The notes beneath the pieces were generated by a model. That model saw only the letters and a list, made by a program, of their open reading frames with translations, ran no database searches and was not told where the DNA came from. Below, in pieces: positions 7,806-15,029 of a stretch of DNA of 33,879 nt (position 1 is the stretch's first letter; every line of letters starts with the position of its first letter). Position numbers and translations under genes: made by a program. The stretch is from a virus. Where the stretch lies: positions 1-33,879 of the IMG/VR virus record IMGVR_UViG_3300000116_000089; one strand, written 5' to 3'.

Positions 7806-7833
7806 ATTATACCTAATAGGACAATATGTGCAA
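7806..7833 (-). promoter_or_regulatory. Sigma70-type promoter of the 86-aa gene
   Basis: On the - strand there is TTGCAC (7828-7833), a 16-bp spacer and a perfect TATAAT (7806-7811). The spacer contains GTCC-TATTA-GG, a CC-N5-GG palindrome touching the -10 box. The promoter at 20194-20222 shares both hexamers and 12 of 16 aligned spacer positions. Initiation is expected near 7799. Confidence 0.8.
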
Positions 7834-7855
7834 GCTCTTTTATGGCCAATATGTG
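7822..7855 (-). repeat. Direct repeat overlapping the -35 box, probable operator
   Basis: On the - strand CACATATTGGCC (ending the copy at 7844-7855) and CACATATTGTCC (7819-7830) match at 11 of 12 positions and are spaced 25 bp apart. The second copy overlaps the -35 hexamer. Such placement suits a repressor or activator bound to one face of the DNA. The regulator is unknown; candidates are the HTH proteins at 16822-17073 and 22665-22922. Confidence 0.5.
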
Positions 7856-7954
7856 AAATAATTACATAAATATGGCTTATTTTGTAAAAAATGGCTCTCT
7901 TACAGCTCGTTCTTGGCTTTTTTTGATACCCTCGCTTGTGGTTGCCTATGGCTA

Positions 7955-8809
7955 TTATTCAATAAACTCAACCATATCAGCATCTACCACATCTACAAAA
8001 CAACGGCAATTAATTACATTTGATGCTCCACCTCTATCATCTCCAGCAGTTGCCATCGGCAGTTCTATGCTTCCTGAACGTGTTGGAGTTAAAACCATAA
8101 AGTCTTCATCTCTCTCTACTATCTTTCCGTTCATATCTGCATGCCACTGTCTAGTTCTTGAGTCTAATGCACTGCCCCAAATTTTAACTGGCCTATCAAG
8201 TTTCAAAGATTTTGCTGTTTGCAATATTCCATAGTTCATTGCTTGATGAGTTTCTGTTCTTGCAATTGTCTTTGCTCTCGTTGAAGAGAAAGCTGTTGAC
8301 TCAGAAATTAATTCTGCTGTTGCAATTTCGCTTAGACCCTCTGCAATACTGTAGCCAATTGTACTTTGTATTTTTGCTTTGGTAGTTTCAGTAATGTAAG
8401 TTACATGCTGTGCAGTTTCTTCACTTACATATTTTACAATTACATCAGGAGTATCTTCCAGCAATCTCATCCCAACTTTGGCAACTAAAGTCGGTGGTAC
8501 AAATATTCCATCATCACCATCAATTGGTACATCAGCTTTTTTCTGCATCTCTGTTCTCTTTAAAGTATTATCTGTCATAGTTTCAATAACAGTTTTTTGA
8601 TGTTTAGATAATATTAAATAGGCTTCTCTCCAAAACTTTTCAAAATATTCTCGGCCTACTAAGTTATCAAGTTCGTATTCAAACTTAGCCTTTCTGCTTT
8701 GCTTTGCAAAAAATTTAGTTAATTGGGATTCAAGTGGCCTAACTAATCTTAAAAATAATCTAAGATTTTCACGATATCTTTTTCTAGTGCTCAGTTTTAT
8801 TTTAGCCAT
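7955..8809 (-). CDS. Phage head morphogenesis protein (Mu gpF / SPP1 gp7 family)
   Basis: The 284-aa product is a minor head protein bound near the portal, thought to act in DNA packaging or ejection. The C-terminal half has the PF04233 pattern: IARTETHQAMNYGI, then KIWGSALDSRTRQWHADMNGK, and GGASNVINCRCFVDVV. The N-terminus is basic and helical. I chose the ATG at 8809 (MAKIKLSTRK) because AGGAAAC lies 9-14 nt upstream. An upstream in-frame ATG at 8848 would add 13 residues but overlaps more of the HNH gene and lacks a good ribosome-binding site. The overlap with the HNH stop is 13 nt, suggesting coupled translation. Confidence 0.9.
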   Translation of the reverse strand: MAKIKLSTRKRYRENLRLFLRLVRPLESQLTKFFAKQSRKAKFEYELDNLVGREYFEKFWREAYLILSKHQKTVIETMTDNTLKRTEMQKKADVPIDGDDGIFVPPTLVAKVGMRLLEDTPDVIVKYVSEETAQHVTYITETTKAKIQSTIGYSIAEGLSEIATAELISESTAFSSTRAKTIARTETHQAMNYGILQTAKSLKLDRPVKIWGSALDSRTRQWHADMNGKIVERDEDFMVLTPTRSGSIELPMATAGDDRGGASNVINCRCFVDVVDADMVEFIE

Positions 8810-9078
8810 TCTAAAGTTTCCTGTAAAAGTTCTGTCTGTGTTCCCCATTTCTGAGAAAAATATAAAGGATTCCTGTGATAGCTTTCATCTGAATTTCTAT
8901 GATGATATGGACACAAAGGAATCACTGAAAAGTTGTCTGACCTTTTTCCCATAGCACCACTTGGAATATGATGTAATTCTGATGGAGTATCAGGATATCC
9001 ATTTTTTTTACAAATTATGCAACCTAACTCTGCAACTCTTTGCATATGTTTTTTTTCGGCCAATGTTTTTGACTTCAT
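8797..9078 (-). CDS. HNH endonuclease, small (Ref/DUF968-like)
   Basis: The 93-aa protein contains a full HNH/treble-clef site: CIICKKNG (Cys20, Cys23), ELHHIPSGAMGKRSDNFSVIPLC and YHHRNSDESYH. The LHHI...IPLC..HH pattern is typical of the Ref / RecA-dependent nuclease and DUF968-type HNH group. The ATG overlaps the portal stop as ATGA, showing tight coupling. HNH nucleases encoded beside terminase and portal often take part in DNA packaging by nicking or stimulating terminase cleavage (established for HK97 gp74). That role is plausible here. Confidence 0.82.
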   Translation of the reverse strand: MKSKTLAEKKHMQRVAELGCIICKKNGYPDTPSELHHIPSGAMGKRSDNFSVIPLCPYHHRNSDESYHRNPLYFSQKWGTQTELLQETLEWLK

Positions 9079-11117
9079 AGTTTTCTTAATGTTCTAAACC
9101 TATGACCAACAATCGTATCCGTTGGTTCATCACCACGATAAACTTTAATTAAACAAGCTGGATTATCTTCTGTAGCATTAAGTGTAAACTCTGTATCAGG
9201 TACAGATAATTTTCCTGACTTTACAATTTTTGTAATCTTACCTTTGGCTCTGCCACCTGAACTATCCCATGAAACCATATCTCCTACTTTTAAAGAATCA
9301 GGCTCTGCCTTGTTTTCTCTTTCTCTCATGATTGCATTTCTTTTTGAAGTTGACCATGTAAATCCACTGTCTCCTCCCCAAAGCATCCATGCTATTTTTC
9401 CAGCACTAGGGTATCCATCTGTGCCACTGTTAAAACCACGGCCTTGTTTGTCTACTTCATGCCTACTAAAAAAACTATACATTCTCAAAACAGTATCAGG
9501 AGATAATCTTTGCTTTCTAACAAGTTGGTTTGCTCTTGCAACACCTACAGCAGTGCCACCACGGTTAAACTCTTTTCGCATCTCTAAACCACGTTTTGCA
9601 TTTGTTGACATTGAGTTAGTTGGCACTAAGTCTATATCGCTAACTGCTTTTTCATCCTGAAGAAGTGAATCGTATTCATCATGAGTTTTGCAAGGCATAT
9701 AAATAGTTTTTCCGTTTGCTTCCATAGTGTGAGTTCCAACACAGCCAATTGCTTCGGCTCTTGCTTCTGCTTCTTCTCTTGTTGAGTATTCATCTTCAGC
9801 TTTAATTCCATAAGCATCTTCATAATCTTTTTTTGCACGTTCTATTGTTGTTGGTTTTTTTTCATCAGGAGATTGCTCTGTCATTTCTCCAATTGGAAAT
9901 AAGTTACTTGGTATATACAATTCATCTCCACCACTTACTGACTCAAGGCCAAGTCTTTCTCTAGCTTCGTTTCTAGTTAAGATTCCTGAGTTAACTGCAC
10001 CTTGCACATTCTCATAAATTTGTTTTCTTTTTTCTGCCATCGCTGGAATAGAATCAATATCATATTGAAGTCTTATCTTGTCTCCATAAAGTGGAGATAG
10101 ATATTCGTTTAAGTCTGACTCAACTCTTTTTAACAAAGGAATAATTGTTTCTTCATACAAACCCAATTTTGCAGTTTCCATATTTGAGTAAGTATTGGCT
10201 TCAGGTATTCCGATTAATTGTGCTGGAACACCAAAAGCTAATGCAATTTCTCTAGCACTTAAATTAAGCAATTCTAAAAAATCCATATCTTTTGGGTTTA
10301 GACCTAACTGTTGATATTCAAAATCTCCCTCTAGCAACATTGGTCGGCCACTGTTAGTAGTACCTTGAAATCTTTGCTCTAAGTCTTCCAGCAATCTTGC
10401 ACGCTGGTCATCAGTTAATTCAGCCGACATTCCTTGCTCATCTTTAGGTTCAAACTTCAACATACCACTTGGAGTACAACCGTTCTTTAGTAAGGCCACA
10501 TTGTGCATACCAGCTAAGTTATGCTGGTCTATGTTGTAAGCACTAGCCATAATTGGAGAAAGGCCATAATGGTCATCTAAAGGATTCCATAGCTTAATTT
10601 GTTTTACTTGTCCGTTTGCTGTTACTTGGTCTACTGGATATTCGTTGACTATTTGTCCATCAACAACATAACAATAAGCATCAGGAATCATTGTGTCTCC
10701 ACTTTTAATCTTGATACGGTCAGGCCTGAGTAAATATAATTCATTTGGTTTTTTATCTTCAGTAGTATCTCTAAGTAGATATGAATTTCCTGAAATCATT
10801 AAATAAGAATATAGAGATGAAAAATATTCAATACCACTTTGTAAAGGGTTTGGTCTTTTTAATAAACTAATTAATTCATGATTATCTAATTTAGTATCTC
10901 CACTAAAACAATCTAATTTGACTGCACTGGCACTGTTAGATATTAACTGAATGCATCTCGATACCACTGGATTATTTTGGTATCCATCTTTTGCATACTC
11001 TTTGTACTTTCTGTTGGTGTTATAAGAATAAGCATCTAACTTATTAATCATAACTTTAGGCGACTCCTTTCTTTGTAGCTTAATATTTTGTTTTTTAAAT
11101 ATGTCAAATAATCCCAT
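9075..11117 (-). CDS. Portal protein (HK97 type) with multi-domain C-terminal extension
   Basis: Residues 1 to about 400 form the HK97-family portal (PF04860), with signatures YKEYAKDGYQNNPVVSRCIQ, LYLLRPDRIK, NLAGMHNVALLKNGCTPSG and the IALAFGVPAQLIGIPE region. The protein is 680 aa, well above the usual 400-450. About 425-490 is a small domain with EARAEAIGCVGTHTM and YMPCKTHDEYDS. About 497-607 is a domain seen in other phage head proteins (NAKRGLEMRKEFNRGGTAVG, SFFSRHEVDK, YPSAGKIAWMLWGGDSG). About 610-680 resembles the hypervirulence-associated TUDOR domain (VGDMVSWDSSGGRAKGKI, ATEDNPACLIKVY). AGGAG precedes the ATG. It forms the DNA entry ring of the capsid. The roles of the added domains are unknown. 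Confidence 0.93.
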   Translation of the reverse strand: MGLFDIFKKQNIKLQRKESPKVMINKLDAYSYNTNRKYKEYAKDGYQNNPVVSRCIQLISNSASAVKLDCFSGDTKLDNHELISLLKRPNPLQSGIEYFSSLYSYLMISGNSYLLRDTTEDKKPNELYLLRPDRIKIKSGDTMIPDAYCYVVDGQIVNEYPVDQVTANGQVKQIKLWNPLDDHYGLSPIMASAYNIDQHNLAGMHNVALLKNGCTPSGMLKFEPKDEQGMSAELTDDQRARLLEDLEQRFQGTTNSGRPMLLEGDFEYQQLGLNPKDMDFLELLNLSAREIALAFGVPAQLIGIPEANTYSNMETAKLGLYEETIIPLLKRVESDLNEYLSPLYGDKIRLQYDIDSIPAMAEKRKQIYENVQGAVNSGILTRNEARERLGLESVSGGDELYIPSNLFPIGEMTEQSPDEKKPTTIERAKKDYEDAYGIKAEDEYSTREEAEARAEAIGCVGTHTMEANGKTIYMPCKTHDEYDSLLQDEKAVSDIDLVPTNSMSTNAKRGLEMRKEFNRGGTAVGVARANQLVRKQRLSPDTVLRMYSFFSRHEVDKQGRGFNSGTDGYPSAGKIAWMLWGGDSGFTWSTSKRNAIMRERENKAEPDSLKVGDMVSWDSSGGRAKGKITKIVKSGKLSVPDTEFTLNATEDNPACLIKVYRGDEPTDTIVGHRFRTLRKL

Positions 11118-11126
11118 TATTAACTC

Positions 11127-12401
11127 CTAGCTAATTTTAAATACTGCACTGCCTGAATTTTGTAAAGATGTTATCGCCCAAACCAAAGCATCAACTCTGT
11201 CATCATGGTACTTATTGTTTCCACCTGTAAATTGGCACATCTGTTCCTCCAGTTCTTTAAACACTCCACAAAATTTTACACGACCTTGCTCGCATAAACT
11301 TGCTACTGGTTCAGCTCGAACCTGTTTTCCACGGCTCGCACGAACACTTCTAAACGGTACACTTTGGTCTTGAGTTCTTAATAATCTTTCAATTAAGTCT
11401 CCACCATTGTTAACCTCTGCTATAATCTTATCACATTCGTATTGTTTATAAAGTGATATGGCTTTCTTAATCCAAGCATCAGGAGAATAAATTCCACTTC
11501 CATCATGTAAAACATAATAAATATTATTGACATCACGGCCTACTACCATGATTCCAGTTTCATCACTATCCTCATTACTTGTAACGGCTGGGTCAATTGC
11601 TACATGGATTTTCTTTAAGTCAGTTGGAAATGTATTCACTCTGTTTTCTTCAATGTTTTTATAATTCCACAAAGCTCCCTCAACATCCTCAAGAATTTCA
11701 GCATACAATTCTTGTCGGCCTATCCTAGTTCCCTCATATCTTTCTCTTAGCATTGCTATAGAAGATTCAGCTAAGTTATCAATGTTCTCAAACGTGCTAC
11801 CACTTATAACTTTGGTGTCTGACCGTTTAGCCAACTCTTTTATTATCTTAGTCGGCCTTGGTGTTGTAGTGATAATGCATTTTGGATTTTGACCTAAACG
11901 TAATGCCATTAATAAATTATCCCACGTTTCTGTATATCGCCAACTGGCCAACTCATCGCACCATGCCCTATGAAATTGAACACCACGAAGCCTATCAGGT
12001 TCTATAGCTGGAAAGCCTATTATCTTTGAGCCGTTGTAGAAATGTATTTCGTTATCTGATTTGTTATACCCAACTTTGCTTAATAACTCAGGGTCAATGC
12101 TGTTTATAAATCCTGAGTCTCCAGCAAACACAACTCTTTTTAAGTCACCGTAAGTTGGTGCGACTACACCACAAACCACATTATCATTTATTAAACAGTA
12201 TTGAATAATATCCATAACCCCAGATTTTGTTTTTCCCCACCCTCGACCAGCTAGAAATAAATGGATGTTATGTTCGCTATCCTCATCAACTAATTGATTA
12301 GGCCTAGCTTTGCTATACCAGTCATAGAGTAGATTTACTGATATCTTTTTTTGGTAATTTAGTTGCTCGAATTGTTTCGACAACTGCTTTAAATTTATCA
12401 T
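11127..12401 (-). CDS. terL: Terminase large subunit
   Basis: The 424-aa packaging motor has an ATPase domain with Walker A AGRGWGKTKS (51-60) and Walker B with catalytic acid (RAWCDE, Asp149-Glu150). Its RNase H-like nuclease domain has HVAIDPAVTS (Asp270), an acidic DSDETGIMV segment, AEVNNGGDLIERLL and a late acidic pair NKYHDDRVDAL. It pumps DNA into the prohead and cuts concatemers. The start overlaps the TerS gene by 80 nt. No better ATG exists downstream before the ATPase core, though an alternative start codon inside the overlap is possible. The stop lies 9 bp before the portal gene. Confidence 0.95.
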   Translation of the reverse strand: MINLKQLSKQFEQLNYQKKISVNLLYDWYSKARPNQLVDEDSEHNIHLFLAGRGWGKTKSGVMDIIQYCLINDNVVCGVVAPTYGDLKRVVFAGDSGFINSIDPELLSKVGYNKSDNEIHFYNGSKIIGFPAIEPDRLRGVQFHRAWCDELASWRYTETWDNLLMALRLGQNPKCIITTTPRPTKIIKELAKRSDTKVISGSTFENIDNLAESSIAMLRERYEGTRIGRQELYAEILEDVEGALWNYKNIEENRVNTFPTDLKKIHVAIDPAVTSNEDSDETGIMVVGRDVNNIYYVLHDGSGIYSPDAWIKKAISLYKQYECDKIIAEVNNGGDLIERLLRTQDQSVPFRSVRASRGKQVRAEPVASLCEQGRVKFCGVFKELEEQMCQFTGGNNKYHDDRVDALVWAITSLQNSGSAVFKIS

Positions 12402-12705
12402 TTTGCTCGCTCATGTTATTAATTTCTAATACCTCTGTCTCTCTCCACTTGCATTGTGTTTTTAACCAAAATATACAAGCAGTAACATTTCCTCTGCTGT
12501 TACCAGTTGCAATCTTAAACAAGTTCTCGGTAACTTTTGCATTGGCCTGTGCTTTGCCAACTGATAATTCTTTTTCATAATGCTTTGTTAAAGTCGGTCT
12601 AGTGATATCAAGGATTGAGCATATCTGTTCTTGTGGCAAGCCAAGTCCTGATAACTGTCTTACCATGTTTGAAGTCTCTTCACTTTTCTTTACAATTTTT
12701 GGCAT
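12322..12705 (-). CDS. terS: Terminase small subunit (putative)
   Basis: The 127-aa product lies directly upstream of TerL. It has an N-terminal HTH (LGLPQEQICSILDITRPTLTKHYEKELSVG), a helical oligomerisation stretch (AKVTENLFKIATG) and FWLKTQCKW, a pattern typical of small terminase subunits that recognise phage DNA. I prefer the ATG at 12705 (MPKIVKKSEETSN). An in-frame ATG at 12768 would lengthen it and overlap the ParB gene. A TTGACA-N17-TATAAA promoter ends only about 10 nt before 12705, so a transcript from it may be leaderless. Confidence 0.82.
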   Translation of the reverse strand: MPKIVKKSEETSNMVRQLSGLGLPQEQICSILDITRPTLTKHYEKELSVGKAQANAKVTENLFKIATGNSRGNVTACIFWLKTQCKWRETEVLEINNMSEQNDKFKAVVETIRATKLPKKDISKSTL

Positions 12706-12714
12706 ATATATCTT

Positions 12715-12743
12715 TTTATAATGTAAAAATAAACTTCTGTCAA
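12715..12743 (-). promoter_or_regulatory. Candidate late promoter in front of TerS
   Basis: On the - strand there is a perfect TTGACA (12738-12743), a 17-bp spacer and TATAAA (12715-12720). It overlaps the end of the ParB gene and directly precedes TerS, the natural start of a packaging/head operon. Initiation would fall near 12708, leaving about 3 nt before the ATG at 12705. In AT-rich DNA chance matches occur, but the fit and the position are both good. Confidence 0.55.
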
Positions 12744-13315
12744 ATAAACTCTTTACCTGTTTCTTCATTGATAGCTTTTCTGTTAGTGTAGTTTTGCCAT
12801 AGTTGAATTATCAAAGCACATTCACCATCACTACAAATTAGTTTATTTTTCCCTAGTATCCATACTTCTCCAGCCTTAGTAGTAGGATTACTTACCTCTA
12901 AAGTATCTGATAAATTAAAATCAGGTATTAGGTTGCTTAATGCTTTTTCATTAAAGCCAGTCAGCTTTAAGTTAAAGCCATCATCTTTTATAAATTGCAT
13001 ATTTAATTTCAAAAAGTCTCGCTTCCAACTACTCGACTCAGTTAGTTTGTTATCAGCAATGCAATATGTTTTCTTTTTAGCTTCACTCCAACTGGTCGCC
13101 ACAATGCAAGGAACATCCTTAATTCCTATAATTTTTCCAGCTAATACTCGGCCATGGCCAGCAATAATCTCATTATGCTCATCAATCAAAACTGGCATAG
13201 TCCAACCAAACTCTTTTATAGACTCAGATATTTGCAAGACTTGTTCAGATGTATGCACCCTAGGATTAGAGTCATAAGCAATAAGCTCATCAATGTTTTT
13301 ATTTATTATCTGCAT
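12740..13315 (-). CDS. ParB-like protein carrying the remnant of a deleted DNA methyltransferase
   Basis: Residues 1-100 form a ParB N-terminal domain (SNPRVH, SIKEFGWTMPVLIDE, IIAGHGRVLAGKIIG). In many phages this domain is fused to an N6/N4 DNA methyltransferase whose start reads like GDLWILGKHRLLCGDS and whose end reads like WQNFTGKKA-ETGKSF. Here residues 149-164 (GEVWILGKNKLICSDG) run directly into 171-190 (QLWQNYTNRKAINEETGKEF). The entry and exit strands of the methyltransferase are therefore present, but the catalytic body, including a DPPY-type motif, is missing. The 191-aa length fits a deletion. GAGG precedes the ATG. The ParB part may still bind or cleave a substrate; methylation is not expected. 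Confidence 0.78.
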   Translation of the reverse strand: MQIINKNIDELIAYDSNPRVHTSEQVLQISESIKEFGWTMPVLIDEHNEIIAGHGRVLAGKIIGIKDVPCIVATSWSEAKKKTYCIADNKLTESSSWKRDFLKLNMQFIKDDGFNLKLTGFNEKALSNLIPDFNLSDTLEVSNPTTKAGEVWILGKNKLICSDGECALIIQLWQNYTNRKAINEETGKEFI

Positions 13316-13826
13316 CTACATCCTCAACCAAACTTGGATACCAAGACTTGGAATATTTATAATTAGCTATATCTTTTTTTTCAAAAACTCCCTCTGTATA
13401 CAACAAATCTATTTCTGCTTTAGTACCACCAATGGCTTTAGCCAATGCTCTAGGCTCATAACCAAAGTAATCAATTAATTCTTTAACCATCTCGGCCATT
13501 CTCCATGCAACATGATTTCCCTTGGCACGATTCATTCTAACGGTAAGTATCATTGCCTTGTCTCTAGTTATTGCAAATACTACACAAGGTACTTGGCCTT
13601 TATATTTTTTATAAATTTTTTCATTGTCTAATGATAACTGCACTCTATGAAAACCATCAACAATAATCATTTGTTGGGTTACTATTACTGGTTGTATCCA
13701 ACCGTACTCCAAAATGTTTCTTGCTAAACTATTTAGCTCCGTACTTAAAACAACATTTGGATTATAACTATTGCCAAGTAACAGACTCGCATCAATCCAT
13801 TCTATTTTTTCAACTGGGTCTTTCAA
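13299..13826 (-). CDS. ParB-like protein paired with the PAPS-reductase-like enzyme (IbrB-like)
   Basis: The 175-aa protein has a ParB/sulfiredoxin-like core: NPNVVLSTELNSLARNILEYGWIQPVIV, IIVDGFHRV and VRMNRAKGNHVAW. The C-terminus has an HTH-like segment (ALAKAIGGTKAEIDLL). It starts with TTG at 13826, supported by a strong AAGGAG 7-8 nt upstream, and overlaps the preceding gene by 17 nt. ParB-like proteins next to PAPS-reductase-like ATP-pyrophosphatases occur as IbrB/IbrA pairs in E. coli prophages, where they were named as regulators of immunoglobulin-binding genes; their chemistry is unresolved. It may be the nuclease or substrate-recognition partner. Confidence 0.72.
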   Translation of the reverse strand: MKDPVEKIEWIDASLLLGNSYNPNVVLSTELNSLARNILEYGWIQPVIVTQQMIIVDGFHRVQLSLDNEKIYKKYKGQVPCVVFAITRDKAMILTVRMNRAKGNHVAWRMAEMVKELIDYFGYEPRALAKAIGGTKAEIDLLYTEGVFEKKDIANYKYSKSWYPSLVEDVDADNK

Positions 13827-14895
13827 TTTGTTTCTCCTTTGGTAGTGGTTGTATTGGTCTTTTGTATTGACCAGCTAGAAAATAATTCAAAATATAATCT
13901 ACTGGATATGCTATAGGGTCTCCACGGTGAGCAACAACAGTCTCAATAAACTGCTCATAGGCTTCATGTTTTTGTTTAGCATCTGTTATATTTTCTTTTA
14001 TATACTCAAAGACAGTATCTAGGTTTTTACCATATTTATTTAAAATGCTTTTTCTATCAAACTCCTTGTAGTATTTATCTTGTAAAATCATCTCAGGAAA
14101 TATTTCAATAATTTGGGAGTAAAACCAAGGGTCGTATGTTTTTAACTTATGAAACTTTTTTGCATTTTCAGTATGAACTGGTGTTGCAACTCTTAGTGAG
14201 TCAGCATTCCATAATTGCTCATTATAAATATGACAATACTTTATTTTCTTTTCATAGAAGTATCTAAAAACATCATTTTCTTGCCAATCAAATATCGGCT
14301 TACATAATTTAATATTTTTTGCATCAGACTTTCTAGGTGTATTAATATAATTCTCATTCAGTTTAACCATACAAGATGCATACCTAGTCAATGACTCAGA
14401 TGCTCTAATACCATTTACAAATGCAATTTTGCCACGATAAAAACTAGCTGTATAAGAATCCATATTGTGCTGGTTGAAAACCCTATTGTCAGTAGCCTGA
14501 GTTTGTATAGCAAATTCAGGTATTGGCCTAACGTGTTTTCTTTTTTTATCCCACTGAACATATGTTGATGTTTTCCCTAATATAAATTTTTGTGAATACA
14601 TTGGAACGGCAAAATATTTCATGTCAATCCAATCCTTGTCTTTATAATCTTTTACAAACTCTATAACTGACTGTGGAATTAATTCTTCATCTCTAAAAAC
14701 CACGTTAATTTTTTCTTTGATACCCAATTTTTCTTGCACTTCTTTACATAAATGTAATGTTGCTAAACTATCTTTGCCACCACTAAACATAACCACAACA
14801 GTATCGAATGCATTGTAGATATGCTCTATTCTTTTCAGTGATTCTTCGTAGACATTAGTTTCATTAAACTTCTGTATACGTTTTTTGTATTTCAT
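13810..14895 (-). CDS. PAPS-reductase-like ATP pyrophosphatase (IbrA / DUF3440-like)
   Basis: The 361-aa protein belongs to the PP-loop superfamily. SGGKDS (residues 38-43) binds ATP for adenylation. Downstream are DEELIPQSVIEFV, WDKKRKHVRPIPEFAIQTQ, FVNGIRASES, a CMVKL/KLCKPIFDW cysteine pair and the NADSLRVATPVH region. These fit PAPS-reductase/DUF3440 proteins rather than classic sulphate-assimilation CysH, because the C-terminal ECGIH-type motif is absent. Relatives (DndC, IbrA) act in sulphur transfer or remain uncharacterised. It overlaps the zinc-ribbon gene by ATGA and the ParB gene by 17 nt, so all are co-translated. A nucleic acid thiolation or modification role is inference only. 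Confidence 0.8.
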   Translation of the reverse strand: MKYKKRIQKFNETNVYEESLKRIEHIYNAFDTVVVMFSGGKDSLATLHLCKEVQEKLGIKEKINVVFRDEELIPQSVIEFVKDYKDKDWIDMKYFAVPMYSQKFILGKTSTYVQWDKKRKHVRPIPEFAIQTQATDNRVFNQHNMDSYTASFYRGKIAFVNGIRASESLTRYASCMVKLNENYINTPRKSDAKNIKLCKPIFDWQENDVFRYFYEKKIKYCHIYNEQLWNADSLRVATPVHTENAKKFHKLKTYDPWFYSQIIEIFPEMILQDKYYKEFDRKSILNKYGKNLDTVFEYIKENITDAKQKHEAYEQFIETVVAHRGDPIAYPVDYILNYFLAGQYKRPIQPLPKEKQIERPS

Positions 14896-15029
14896 TTTAA
14901 TCTTTCAGGAATTACTTTCTTTATATTACATAAACTACAACAGTGGCCTGAAGATAAAGGTTCAGCATTATGCTTGTCATGTTTATCTTTTAATTTTTTT
15001 TTACACAAGCAACAAATATTATTTTTCAT
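14892..15029 (-). CDS. 45-aa zinc-ribbon protein
   Basis: The short frame opens at an ATG at 15029 with an excellent ribosome-binding site (GGAGAAC) and ends in a TGA that overlaps the ATG of the PAPS-reductase-like gene (ATGA). The protein has Cys6-x2-Cys9 and Cys31-x2-Cys34, with extra Cys7 and Cys30, a pattern for one structural zinc, separated by a Lys/His-rich loop (KDKHDKHNAEP). It overlaps the ParB gene upstream by 11 nt. Tight coupling suggests it works with the PAPS-reductase-like and ParB proteins, perhaps as a nucleic-acid-binding or metal-carrier subunit. It does not match a named family I can identify. Confidence 0.8.
   Translation of the reverse strand: MKNNICCLCKKKLKDKHDKHNAEPLSSGHCCSLCNIKKVIPERLK

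Noticed and set aside
9244-9660. 138-aa open frame on the + strand opposite the portal gene
   Set aside because: It lies wholly antisense to a strongly conserved coding region, has no ribosome-binding site or neighbours on that strand, and its composition mirrors the portal codons.
12740-13315. Functional DNA methyltransferase
   Set aside because: No DPPY/NPPY or FxGxG motif remains and the length is too short. Only the flanking strands of the domain are seen.
13810-14895. Assimilatory PAPS reductase (CysH) for sulphur metabolism
   Set aside because: The C-terminal catalytic cysteine motif of CysH is missing, and the neighbours are ParB-like proteins rather than sulphur genes. It fits the IbrA/DUF3440 group better.
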